NCBI GenBank assembly: GCA_943329665.2
Contig: CALQEU020000015.1
Span: 13,346 to 77,345, forward strand
DNA: 64,000 bases
Direction: 5' to 3'
Source of the DNA: JAJTFW01 sp903922455
GTDB taxonomy: Bacteria > Bacteroidota > Bacteroidia > AKYH767-A > OLB10
Numbering within the stretch: position 1 is the first letter of the stretch; each line of letters opens with the position of its first letter. Made by a program: the position numbers and the translations under genes. Below, piece by piece: positions 43,891 to 52,229 of the stretch. The notes beneath the pieces were generated by a model, which worked only from the letters and a program-made list of their open reading frames with translations, had not been told where the DNA came from and ran no database searches.

Positions 43891-45762
43891 TTATCTTCCT
43901 ATATAAACCATCAATATGGATATATCTGCAGGGTTTACGCCTGAAATTCGACTAGCTTGACCAAGGGTGGCGGGCCTAATTTCTGTGAATTTCTGTCGAG
44001 CTTCGTTACTTAAGCTTTGGATTTTGGAATAGTCGATGTCTTCTCGAATGCTTACGTTTTCCAATCTATTCATCTTTTCAGCCAGCTCAAACTCGCGTTC
44101 AATATAGCCTTCGTATTTAATGTTTATTTCAGCTTGCTCAATCGTTTCTTCTTCTTTTGAAATATCATTTACCAACTTCTCAACAACCGGAATTGCGTTC
44201 ATCATTTCAATAAGTCCTACTTGAGGCCGACTCAAAATATTTACAATTTTTAGTTTTTGACGAATTGGATCTGTTTTTAATACTTCCAACCACGGATTAA
44301 TTTCTTCTGGAGAAATCGAAGTTTCTTTTATTGATTTTACAATGTGTTGATAATCAATGCTTTTTGTATTTGACGTGTCGAATCGCTCTTTTGTTGCGAG
44401 TCCAATTTCGTATCCTAAAGGAGTTAATCTTAAATCTGCGTTATCTTGACGTAATAAAGTTCTGAATTCTGCGCGACTTGTAAACATTCGATATGGCTCA
44501 TCTGTGCCCTTTGTAATAAGGTCGTCGATCAAAACTCCGATATAGGCATCGGACCTTCCTAAAACTATTTCAGAAGCTTCATTCACTTTCCGATGGGCAT
44601 TGATTCCAGCCATCAATCCCTGGCAAGCCGCTTCCTCATATCCGGTGGTTCCATTAATTTGTCCGGCGAAATAAAGTCCATCCACTAACTTAGTTTCAAG
44701 TGTTGGCTTTAGTTGAGTAGGTGGAAAATAATCGTACTCAATGGCGTAACCTGGACGGAACATTTTGCAGTTTTCGAAGCCTTCAATAAGCCTCAACGCT
44801 CTTAATTGAACATCCTCAGGAAGCGATGATGAAAAGCCATTAACATAGATTTCGACCGTATCCCAGCCTTCCGGTTCTACAAATAATTGGTGGCGATCGC
44901 GATCCGCGAATCGAGATATTTTGTCCTCAATACTGGGACAATACCGTGGACCCAAGCCTTGAATTCGACCCGTAAACATGGGCGACTTCTCGAATCCGGT
45001 CCTCAAAACATCGTGTACATTCTCGTTGGTATAGGTAATGTGACAAGGCCGCTGCGTAGCTGGAATCGGTGTTTTAGTAAAGCTAAATCGACCAGGATGG
45101 GTGTCTCCTTCTTGTACTTCCATCTTCGAATAATCAAGCGATCTTCCATCAATTCGAGGTGGGGTACCCGTTTTCATGCGACCACTGGTAAATCCAAGCT
45201 CTATAAGTTGTTCCGTTATGCCTGTAGAAGCCTTTTCGCCCGTTCTCCCGCCTCCAAATTGCTTCTCGCCTATATGTATAATCCCATTCAAAAAGGTGCC
45301 ATTAGTGAGCACAACAGCCCGTGTTTTGAAAATAAGTCCCATGGAGGTTTTGACTCCGGTAACCTTACCCTGTTCCACGACGATCCCGTTAGCCATATCT
45401 TGCCAGAAATCGACATTAGGTGTTTGCTCTAACATCTTCCTCCACTCTGAAGCAAAAAGCATTCGGTCATTCTGTGTCCTAGGGCTCCACATAGCAGGCC
45501 CTTTAGACCTATTTAACATCCTAAATTGGATGGCAGATCGGTCACTAACAATACCCGAATAACCACCAAGAGCGTCAATTTCTCTTACAATTTGCCCTTT
45601 TGCAATTCCTCCCATAGCGGGATTACAACTCATCTGAGCGATGGTTTGCATATTCATGGTCATCAACAAAACCGTTGATCCCATGTTAGCGGCGGCGGCG
45701 GCGGCTTCGCAACCTGCGTGCCCTGCCCCAACTACAATTACATCGTATGTTTGATCATTCAT
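43891..45762 (-). CDS. mnmG: tRNA uridine-5-carboxymethylaminomethyl(34) synthesis enzyme MnmG (GidA)
   Basis: A 623-residue FAD enzyme that, with the GTPase MnmE, adds the carboxymethylaminomethyl group to U34 of several tRNAs. The N-terminal dinucleotide fold is VIVVGAGHAGCEAA (8-21). Family blocks CNPAMGGIAKG, FRMLNRSKGPAMWSPRTQNDR, TNGTFLNG, FGGGRTGEKAS and TGTPPR are all present, as is the C-terminal helical domain that binds MnmE (YEGYIEREFELAEKM). Length is normal. It is followed on the same strand by a methyltransferase and preceded by ybeY. parS-like palindromes lie at both ends of the gene. Confidence 0.97.
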   Translation of the reverse strand: MNDQTYDVIVVGAGHAGCEAAAAAANMGSTVLLMTMNMQTIAQMSCNPAMGGIAKGQIVREIDALGGYSGIVSDRSAIQFRMLNRSKGPAMWSPRTQNDRMLFASEWRKMLEQTPNVDFWQDMANGIVVEQGKVTGVKTSMGLIFKTRAVVLTNGTFLNGIIHIGEKQFGGGRTGEKASTGITEQLIELGFTSGRMKTGTPPRIDGRSLDYSKMEVQEGDTHPGRFSFTKTPIPATQRPCHITYTNENVHDVLRTGFEKSPMFTGRIQGLGPRYCPSIEDKISRFADRDRHQLFVEPEGWDTVEIYVNGFSSSLPEDVQLRALRLIEGFENCKMFRPGYAIEYDYFPPTQLKPTLETKLVDGLYFAGQINGTTGYEEAACQGLMAGINAHRKVNEASEIVLGRSDAYIGVLIDDLITKGTDEPYRMFTSRAEFRTLLRQDNADLRLTPLGYEIGLATKERFDTSNTKSIDYQHIVKSIKETSISPEEINPWLEVLKTDPIRQKLKIVNILSRPQVGLIEMMNAIPVVEKLVNDISKEEETIEQAEINIKYEGYIEREFELAEKMNRLENVSIREDIDYSKIQSLSNEARQKFTEIRPATLGQASRISGVNPADISILMVYIGR

Positions 45763-45778
45763 TGTTCCACGTGAAACT
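45763..45778. promoter_or_regulatory. parS-like site 2
   Basis: TGTTCCACGTGAAACT matches the Bacillus parS consensus TGTTTCACGTGAAACA at 14 of 16 positions. It abuts the mnmG start codon, so it may also affect mnmG expression. Confidence 0.6.
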
Positions 45779-45788
45779 CTAATTTAAA

Positions 45789-45809
45789 CTATACACAGGA
45801 TGTGTATAA
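45789..45809. promoter_or_regulatory. Inverted pair of DnaA-box-like sites upstream of mnmG
   Basis: TGTGTATAA at 45801-45809 is the complement of TTATACACA, a perfect TTATNCACA DnaA box. CTATACACA at 45789-45797 is a one-mismatch box in the opposite orientation. A third near match, TTATAAACA, is at 45869-45877. The gap 45779-46001 is AT-rich. The pair can also form a hairpin. Confidence 0.45.
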
Positions 45810-46001
45810 GAACAAATATATTGTATATCAATCAATTAAACAAGTTAATAAACAGTTAATGAACCAACTTATAAACAAGTAAATGTGCATTTTAGAAAAC
45901 GCTATTAGCTGTCGAGTGCCAACATCTCGTCCAAATAAAATGAAATCATCAAATAAATTGAGTTAATTTAACGAGCGCCAGGGCACGTGGAACTACAAAA
46001 A

Positions 46002-46424
46002 CTATCTCTTTAGAAGATAAAAATTCTCTTTCCGAGTCATCTTCAACTTTGATTTCGGGTCTTTATCGCCATAACCACATAAATGAAGTGTGCCGTGTAC
46101 AATTACACGGTGCAACTCATCTATTAAATTGATATTTAAAGTCTTAGCATTATCTTTGATGCGATCTATACTAAGGTACAGTTCGCCAGAAACCTCGCCT
46201 TTACTTTCTGACTGATCAAAAGTGATAATGTCAGTGTAGGATTTGTGTTTAAGATACTGAACATTCATCTTAAATAAATACTCGTCACTACACAGGATAA
46301 TGCTTAATTCTCCGATACGAAATCCTTCTTTTTTGATCACATCAGACAACCATAAACGGATCCCGTTTTTGCTTCGCAAAACGTAGGACACATCGGCATT
46401 AAAAAATGAAATGGAAGAAGGCAT
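46002..46424 (-). CDS. ybeY: Endoribonuclease YbeY
   Basis: A 140-residue metalloprotein needed for 16S rRNA 3'-end maturation and ribosome quality control. The family core HGTLHLCGYGD (110-120) holds His110 and His114; the third zinc ligand of E. coli YbeY, His124 in HGTLHLLGYDH, aligns with Asp120 here. From memory, Bacteroidota YbeY often reads HG-x-LHLCGYKDK, so this is probably a lineage trait. Other blocks are YTDIITFDQ and the GELYLSIDRI region, and the MTRKENFYL end. It lies between mnmG and the HATPase gene, in the same orientation. Confidence 0.9.
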   Translation of the reverse strand: MPSSISFFNADVSYVLRSKNGIRLWLSDVIKKEGFRIGELSIILCSDEYLFKMNVQYLKHKSYTDIITFDQSESKGEVSGELYLSIDRIKDNAKTLNINLIDELHRVIVHGTLHLCGYGDKDPKSKLKMTRKENFYLLKR

Positions 46425-46496
46425 TTGGAGAGGGAGTAATTCATCTACAAAAACCCAAGAGTAAACAGGGGAGGCGAATACGGTTAGTCGGGACTT

Positions 46497-46925
46497 TTAT
46501 TCGGCAATATGGCCACTCGTCTTGAAATATAATTCCACCACGCGTCCATTTTCCGAAAAGATAATTTGATCAGCCAAATGTTTCATTAGAAACACGCCTC
46601 GGCCTGTTGGCTTTTCTAGGTTTACTGGATCAGTTGGATCAGGAAGATTCATATAGTCGAAGCCTTGGCCTTCATCGGAAATCGTGAATGCGATTTGGTC
46701 AGGGTCAATTTCAAAGGAGATATTTACCATCTTATCAGCATCGTATTTATTGCCATGCTGAATAGCGTTATTTACAGCTTCTGTTACGGCAACTAAAATA
46801 TTGCCATAACATTCTTCATGTAAATTATTATCGGCTTTAATCTCGTCAATGAGTTTCTCTACCTGATTGATGCTCTCGGGCTGTGAGGCAATTTGCATAG
46901 TTGAAGTCTGCTTTTCTGTGTTCAT
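46497..46925 (-). CDS. Anti-sigma-factor-like ATP-binding protein (HATPase, RsbW fold)
   Basis: A 142-residue GHKL ATPase domain protein. The N box is AVTEAVNNAIQHGN (46-59), the G1 box DEGQGFD (84-90) and the G2 box TGRGVFLM (107-114), as in RsbW/SpoIIAB serine kinases that sequester sigma factors or phosphorylate anti-sigma antagonists. The open frame starts 15 codons earlier, but MNTEKQTSTMQIAS is a better beginning. No sigma factor or STAS antagonist lies in the window, so its partner is unknown. It is flanked by ybeY and the DUF4175 gene on the same strand. Confidence 0.85.
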   Translation of the reverse strand: MNTEKQTSTMQIASQPESINQVEKLIDEIKADNNLHEECYGNILVAVTEAVNNAIQHGNKYDADKMVNISFEIDPDQIAFTISDEGQGFDYMNLPDPTDPVNLEKPTGRGVFLMKHLADQIIFSENGRVVELYFKTSGHIAE

Positions 46926-47141
46926 GTAAATCATGTTGCTGAAACTGCCTATTTCTTTGTCACGAACCACCGAAGTGGCACTTGTTGATTCTTGAGACTA
47001 CGAAACTACGAAGTTCCTGCAAGTGCGAATGTAAATGAAAAAATTTTTACTAACCGATAAGTGTTAGGTTATATTCCTAAATTTCTGAATCTCCTCCACC
47101 TTGTTCTTCCTCGTCGACAAACGAATAGAAGGAGGGAGGGA

Positions 47142-50100
47142 CTAATTCTGCAAATTTTGAAAATAAGAGTTCACGAGGTTCTTATAAAAACCATTGAATC
47201 CGGGAGGGATGGTTTTTAGTAATTCTGTCTCACGACCCTTCATTTTCATAAACTCGGTAAACTGTGGAGGTGTACGATTAATATCGCGCGCCTCACTAGA
47301 TTCTCTCCTTTCTTCTTGCTCTCTTTCACGCTCTGCCTTTTCAGATTCTAAAAGTCGGGTGAGTATTTCTTGTTGACGCTTCATGGTAAGTTCGCTAATG
47401 CGCTTATTAACAATATCTTTCTCGTTTTGCTCCATTTGCTCAGCGAGTTTACTTAAGTCGCCCAGCTTCCCTTGCCCGTCTTTATTGTCTTTCATGTTAA
47501 GTTGATTGATGGCGTTTCGAAGGGCCTCTTGCTGAGCCGCCATTCTGGCTAACTCTTCACTCATTCCATCTCCAGGTTTTCCACCAGGCTTATCGCCGGG
47601 CTTCTCTCCAGGCTTCTTCCCTTTTTCCATCTTCTCTTTCATCTCCTTGAGTTGTTGTCCCAACTTCTCCTGCATCTTTTTAACGTCGCCCGCTGTTGGT
47701 CCCGGCTTCGGCTTGCCTTTTCCGGGCTTTGGCTTTCCCTGACCTGGTTTATCACAGCTCGCATCACTTTCCTTTTGATCTTGCTGCATCTGATCCAAGC
47801 TTTCACTTAACATAAGCGCCAAATTATTTACAGCTGTCATTATGAATTGTTGGTTGGCTCGAGCCTGTGGAACGGTTCTATCTTGTAGATTCAAGAGTGC
47901 CTTTTCTGTGTTTGCATTGATGTCGGTGATTTGCTCGTTTACTGCGGAGCTAATCTGCACCACCCTTTTACTTAAGGCCAATAACGAGTCTTCCAAAATC
48001 TTGGCATCATCCTTCAGCTTTCGTTGCTCTTGAGCCATCTTCAAGTATTGAGGATTGTTAATATCAACACCCTTCAACTTTTCCATCAACCCTTCTTGGT
48101 CGAAACTAAAGCGTAATAGGTTTTCCAATAGGGCGCGCATCGCCTGCATGTCTTCCTCGTTTTGCTCTTCCTCTTTTTCCTGTTGCTGTTTCTTTATTTT
48201 CTGACTGAGGTCTTTCATTTTCTCAGCCGCCTTTTTTTGACTTTGCTTTGCGTTCTTCTTTTTCCCATTGGAAAGTTGTTGCTCGCTGTCTTGCATGTCT
48301 TCCTTGATGGATTCCTCTTCTTTTTCAAAATCCTTCAGCTCCTGAGAATATTCTAATTCTTCGTTTTTCTTCTCTATCTCTTCAAGACTCTTTTCGATGT
48401 CTTTAAAGTCCTTGTTCAACTCTTTTTGCTCTTCCTTTAGTTTTTCACTTTCCGCATCTTTCTGATCGTTCTTATCAGCGAGCTTCTCTTGCTCTTCGGC
48501 GAGCTTCTCGAGGTTCTCGGCTGTTTCTTTCATCTTCTCCTCTAACTCTAATTGCTTGAAGAGCTCCAACGTGCGATCGAGTTGTTTTTCCAGGTCCTTG
48601 CTATCGAGCTTCATCTTCTCCACCATGTCTTGAAGTTTCTGTTTGTCGAGTTGTGCCATTAGCTTTTCCAACTCTTCCATCATCTTCTTCATTTCGGGCG
48701 ACATCAACTTTTCGAACAGCTCCTCCAGTTGTTTTTGCTTTTGGGCTAATTCGGGATCGGGAGTACGAAACTCGTTTTGTTGTTTCGCATTTTCGTCTTG
48801 TTGTTTTTGGATTTCGGCAACCTTTTTCTCCAACTCTTTTTGCTGATTCAAAATATCGCTCACCTTCTTACGATCTTCGTAGCTAAGGTTCTTTTTGTTC
48901 AACAACTCTTTATTCAGGTTGCTCAGATCTTTTTGCAGATCCTTTGCTTTTTTGATGCTCTCACTTAAATCTTCTTTTAGTGATTTGTTTCTCGACTCAT
49001 TCTCTTTTGCCAATTCTTGCACGCTAGGCGCTTTGAAAACGCTAGAAGTGGAGCGAGCGCTTTTTGGACCATGTACCCCATCATTATCCCAAACCTCAAA
49101 ATAATATTCAATCTCGTCGCCTGCATTTAACTGAATGGTGGCTAAATCCCAGAAATGATAAAACTGATCTTGGGTAACGCCTTTATTAAATCCAAGTGCC
49201 GCGGCCTTTGCTTCTTCTTGCACATCTTGTCCATCTTTCTTCAAAAAACGATACTTGAATTGTAGTTTACTTAAACCATAATCGTCCATCACCATCCCTC
49301 TGAAATAAATTCTTTGGTAGGAGCTGGAATCTCTTTGCTCTTCCACTTCAATTTGTGGGTACTGATCAGGAATCACATTAATCACATAAGCAACGGAGTC
49401 TTTCGATTGAATAAATTCATTTCTGTTGCTGATGGTATATCCGCTACTGGAAAGTAGTTTTCGCACTAAAGAATAATTGTTTTCTTCTCCTTCTTTCAAG
49501 GTGTAGGTACTATCGGCAAAGCGTATACGAAGTTCACTTGTGTTCTGTGTGCCGATGTTCCAAGTGGCACGAGTTCCGGCAGGAATTAAGAGGTCGCCGG
49601 TATTCTTGATAATTTCGTTTTTACGTCCTAAATAGGCCGGGTAATTAAGTTCAACAGAAAAATCAACCAATACCGGATTCGGTACTGCTGTTAATGTATA
49701 GTCATCCGAATAAAACCCATCTGCCAGTAAACGAAAACTGGTATTACCCTGTACATTTCTAAAAGTATAATGAAGCTTATCTAAATTTTCTTTTTCGAGT
49801 TTGAAGGTGTTGTTCCCCACTTCAACATACACGTCGCGGGGAATTTCATTGCCACTTATTTTTACATCGATGGTAAAATCGTCGAATTGAACCACCTGCA
49901 ATTTCTCATTCGTTACGTTAAACTGAAACGGTGCTGGCTTCGAATATTTTTTTGTGTGATGCAAAAGTCGACTCGCTGGATCTGTAATTAAACTAGGCGC
50001 GGCAAACAAAATAATGATAAGTGCTAAGAGTGGGAAAGCCGCATAAGGCAAATACTTTCTATTCTTACTTAAGTCGATTGCAGATGAAAAAGCAATGGGG

Positions 50101-50531
50101 CGAAGCTCTGCACTTTTTTGGTTGATGGATGCGTGAATCAAGGACAAATGCTCAGGCTCCTGACTAACCTGATCATGAAGTTGAAGCGTATTTAACAGTT
50201 TATCACGAATGGGTTGAAAATGTTGTCCAATAATATTAGCTGCTTCTGAATGGCTGATGGTTTTACCCAATTTATACAGCTTAAACAATGGGGTAAGCAC
50301 TAGTTTCCAGAGTACAATCCCTGTAGAAATGAGGTATGAATAAAACAGAATCGCTCTAACTGCAGGATTAAACCACGCCAACGACTCCAAGAGTGTAATA
50401 GAAATAAAAAACACCAACAGGAGAGCGAAGGCATAAATGCAGCCACGCATCAATTGATTGGTATAAAACTTCCGGATGAAAGCGTCCAGCTTCTCCAGCA
50501 ACTCACGGTAATTATTTTCAGCGGTGGGCAT
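47142..50531 (-). CDS. DUF4175 family membrane-anchored coiled-coil protein
   Basis: A 1129-residue protein of unknown function matching the large Bacteroidota/Proteobacteria DUF4175 type. Two helices near residues 29-80 and a third at about 158-182 anchor it; a beta-rich extracytoplasmic region of about 330 residues follows. From about 510 to 870 the chain is a strongly charged coiled coil (repeated KELEKKVAEIQKQQDE-like heptads). Residues about 925-1000 are Gly/Lys/Pro rich (GQGKPKPGKGKPKPG), then more helix. The rhodopsin-like anchoring with coiled coil suggests a structural or scaffolding role. A TACATTTG promoter element lies five bases upstream of the start. Confidence 0.82.
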   Translation of the reverse strand: MPTAENNYRELLEKLDAFIRKFYTNQLMRGCIYAFALLLVFFISITLLESLAWFNPAVRAILFYSYLISTGIVLWKLVLTPLFKLYKLGKTISHSEAANIIGQHFQPIRDKLLNTLQLHDQVSQEPEHLSLIHASINQKSAELRPIAFSSAIDLSKNRKYLPYAAFPLLALIIILFAAPSLITDPASRLLHHTKKYSKPAPFQFNVTNEKLQVVQFDDFTIDVKISGNEIPRDVYVEVGNNTFKLEKENLDKLHYTFRNVQGNTSFRLLADGFYSDDYTLTAVPNPVLVDFSVELNYPAYLGRKNEIIKNTGDLLIPAGTRATWNIGTQNTSELRIRFADSTYTLKEGEENNYSLVRKLLSSSGYTISNRNEFIQSKDSVAYVINVIPDQYPQIEVEEQRDSSSYQRIYFRGMVMDDYGLSKLQFKYRFLKKDGQDVQEEAKAAALGFNKGVTQDQFYHFWDLATIQLNAGDEIEYYFEVWDNDGVHGPKSARSTSSVFKAPSVQELAKENESRNKSLKEDLSESIKKAKDLQKDLSNLNKELLNKKNLSYEDRKKVSDILNQQKELEKKVAEIQKQQDENAKQQNEFRTPDPELAQKQKQLEELFEKLMSPEMKKMMEELEKLMAQLDKQKLQDMVEKMKLDSKDLEKQLDRTLELFKQLELEEKMKETAENLEKLAEEQEKLADKNDQKDAESEKLKEEQKELNKDFKDIEKSLEEIEKKNEELEYSQELKDFEKEEESIKEDMQDSEQQLSNGKKKNAKQSQKKAAEKMKDLSQKIKKQQQEKEEEQNEEDMQAMRALLENLLRFSFDQEGLMEKLKGVDINNPQYLKMAQEQRKLKDDAKILEDSLLALSKRVVQISSAVNEQITDINANTEKALLNLQDRTVPQARANQQFIMTAVNNLALMLSESLDQMQQDQKESDASCDKPGQGKPKPGKGKPKPGPTAGDVKKMQEKLGQQLKEMKEKMEKGKKPGEKPGDKPGGKPGDGMSEELARMAAQQEALRNAINQLNMKDNKDGQGKLGDLSKLAEQMEQNEKDIVNKRISELTMKRQQEILTRLLESEKAEREREQEERRESSEARDINRTPPQFTEFMKMKGRETELLKTIPPGFNGFYKNLVNSYFQNLQN

Positions 50532-50535
50532 ATTA

Positions 50536-50543
50536 CAAATGTA
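50536..50543 (-). promoter_or_regulatory. Bacteroidota -7 element for the DUF4175 gene
   Basis: TACATTTG on the minus strand matches TAnnTTTG and lies five bases from the ATG. Confidence 0.5.
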
Positions 50544-50654
50544 CGAGGAAATCTAGGTGTTTATTAAACGATTATAAGGTAGAATAATTGTACGCAATAG
50601 TAAGGTATAGGGTTCCATCTCCCATTAAACCCATCTTAAGAGGTAAAAAAAGAT

Positions 50655-51536
50655 TTATTTTATCCTTGCTACCACTCCTAATGGCAATACCACTCCACTA
50701 GTCGCCTGTAAATAAATCTCTCCTATTTCGGCTGCAGTCGCTCTCTTTTCAAAATGCTCTTCTATTAAATTTTTAATGATGAGTGAAGAAAATCCGAGTG
50801 AGTATGTGTTTAACACTAAAAAAGAATTTTGAGGTTCTAATAATTCGGAAACACATTTCATCATTTCGTTGATCATTTCTTCTAATTTCCAGTTTTCACC
50901 ATTGGGACCATGACCAAATGCGGGAGGATCTAAAATAATTCCATGGTATCTTTTTCCTCTTTTCACCTCTCGCTTCACATACGTCATCGCATCTTCCACT
51001 AACCAACGAATATCATCAAGCTTACTCAACTCCATATTTTCTCTAGCCCAAGAAACCACTTGTTTTATAGAGTCAAGATGGGTGATATCAGCACCCGCTG
51101 CTTTCGCTGCTAAGGAGGATCCTCCGGTGTAAGCAAATAAATTTAAGACTTTAGGTTTTTCTACTTCCTTACTGATGCGCTTCACATTTTCATAAATGTA
51201 TTCCCAGTTCACTGCTTGCTCAGGAAATACACCAACATGTTTAAAAGAGGTTAATCCTAATCTAAAAATAATACTACTCGTTGTGTTTATATCATATTGT
51301 ATTCTCCACTGATCGGGCATCTCTTTTAACTTCTGCCAGGTTCCAGCCGAACTGCTCTTAGGAACGAAACGAACATGTGCCTTTTTATCCCATTCTTGAT
51401 TTGATAATTTCTTACTCCAAACAGCTTGTGGTTCTGGACGAATTGTAATGTACTTACCAAAGCGTTCAAGTTTCTCAAAGTCGCCGCAGTCAATGAGTTC
51501 GTAGTCGGGGAATTGGGTTGGAGTCAATAAAATCAT
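50655..51536 (-). CDS. Class I SAM-dependent rRNA methyltransferase (RlmI/RlmK-like)
   Basis: A 293-residue methyltransferase of the group that contains RlmI and the C-terminal half of RlmK, which make 5-methylcytosine or 7-methylguanine in 23S rRNA. SAM motif I is VLNLFAYTGGSSLAAKAAG (130-148), the motif II acid follows in THLDSIKQ, and motif IV is ILDPPAFGHG (201-210). The N-terminal 100 residues lack a recognisable PUA domain of RlmI, so the exact target is open. The gene is the leftmost start flanking the candidate origin gap and has a TAACTTTG promoter element six bases upstream. Confidence 0.85.
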   Translation of the reverse strand: MILLTPTQFPDYELIDCGDFEKLERFGKYITIRPEPQAVWSKKLSNQEWDKKAHVRFVPKSSSAGTWQKLKEMPDQWRIQYDINTTSSIIFRLGLTSFKHVGVFPEQAVNWEYIYENVKRISKEVEKPKVLNLFAYTGGSSLAAKAAGADITHLDSIKQVVSWARENMELSKLDDIRWLVEDAMTYVKREVKRGKRYHGIILDPPAFGHGPNGENWKLEEMINEMMKCVSELLEPQNSFLVLNTYSLGFSSLIIKNLIEEHFEKRATAAEIGEIYLQATSGVVLPLGVVARIK

Positions 51537-51541
51537 CGGAA

Positions 51542-51549
51542 CAAAGTTA
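51542..51549 (-). promoter_or_regulatory. Bacteroidota -7 element for the rRNA methyltransferase gene
   Basis: TAACTTTG on the minus strand, six bases from the ATG at 51536, matches TAnnTTTG. Confidence 0.5.
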
Positions 51550-51568
51550 GTTTGTTTTTGGATGCTGG

Positions 51569-51673
51569 ATGCTCGATGCTAGATACTCGATGCTGGACAC
51601 TCAATGCTCGATGCAATGAAAAAACCATACTAGAGTATAAAATATCCGTATTCGAGTATCTAGCATCGAGCAT
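51569..51673. repeat. 22-base perfect inverted repeat within a GATGCTCGATACTCGA array
   Basis: A 22-base arm at 51569-51590 (starting ATGCTCGATGCTAGATACTC) is exactly complementary to 51652-51673, with 61 bases between. Between and around the arms are further GATGCTGGA and ACTCAATGCTCGATGC variants. The arm sequence resembles the array at 5199-5297. It lies between the rRNA methyltransferase promoter and the candidate origin. Confidence 0.8.
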
Positions 51674-51736
51674 CGAGTATCCCTAATTTCTAAACTACCA
51701 AAAAACCATATCAACGAAAAAACCTGTTCATACCTA

Positions 51737-52112
51737 TGTTCATAACGTAAAAACATGTGTATATCTATTCTATAAGATTATTTGGAAATGATAAACCTGT
51801 ATGGCTTATTCATGGGTATATATAATCCAAAAATTTAGCTTGTTTTTTCCTAGTCTTTATAAACTTTCTTATACACGGAAATCACAATATTTCTATTCAC
51901 AATTAGTAAACACCTACCTTTATTAACAACTGTTAGTAATTATAAGGTATCCTTATTAATCAGTCATTTATCCTATGTATTCATCTTTAAAAATTGTGAA
52001 TAAAGCCTAATAACTGAACTCAACAATGCTTTTAACAAAAAGGAATACACATTATGAACAGTACATTATTAACATATATTATTATTTAAATAAATATATT
52101 ATAATATATACT
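51737..52112. other. Candidate replication origin (oriC) region
   Basis: This gap separates divergent genes. It contains TTATTCACA (complement at 51995-52003), a perfect TTATNCACA DnaA box. One-mismatch boxes are at 51737-51745 (TTATGAACA, complement strand), 51756-51764 (ATATACACA, complement strand), 51869-51877 (TTATACACG), 51893-51901 (CTATTCACA) and 52052-52060 (TTATGAACA). The segment 52063-52110 has 46 A or T in 48 bases, no G, and could unwind. Gene orientation flips here from mostly minus to mostly plus. No open frame covers the gap. All of this fits an origin but is not proof. Confidence 0.55.
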
Positions 52113-52199
52113 GTTGATTAAAACGCTTGATGGTTTTTCGACAATTTTTATAAATCGTTTTTAAATAATAACAATCTCCTTTTTTCCGTTTTTACCCTG

Positions 52200-52207
52200 T
52201 ACTTTTG
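52200..52207 (+). promoter_or_regulatory. Bacteroidota -7 element for nadA
   Basis: TACTTTTG matches TAnnTTTG, 22 bases upstream of the nadA ATG. Confidence 0.5.
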
Positions 52208-52229
52208 CCCAAGTAATCCTGTAAAAATA

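Noticed and set aside
44887..45432. 181-codon plus-strand frame opposite mnmG
   Set aside because: Antisense shadow of a highly conserved gene; no domain and no promoter.
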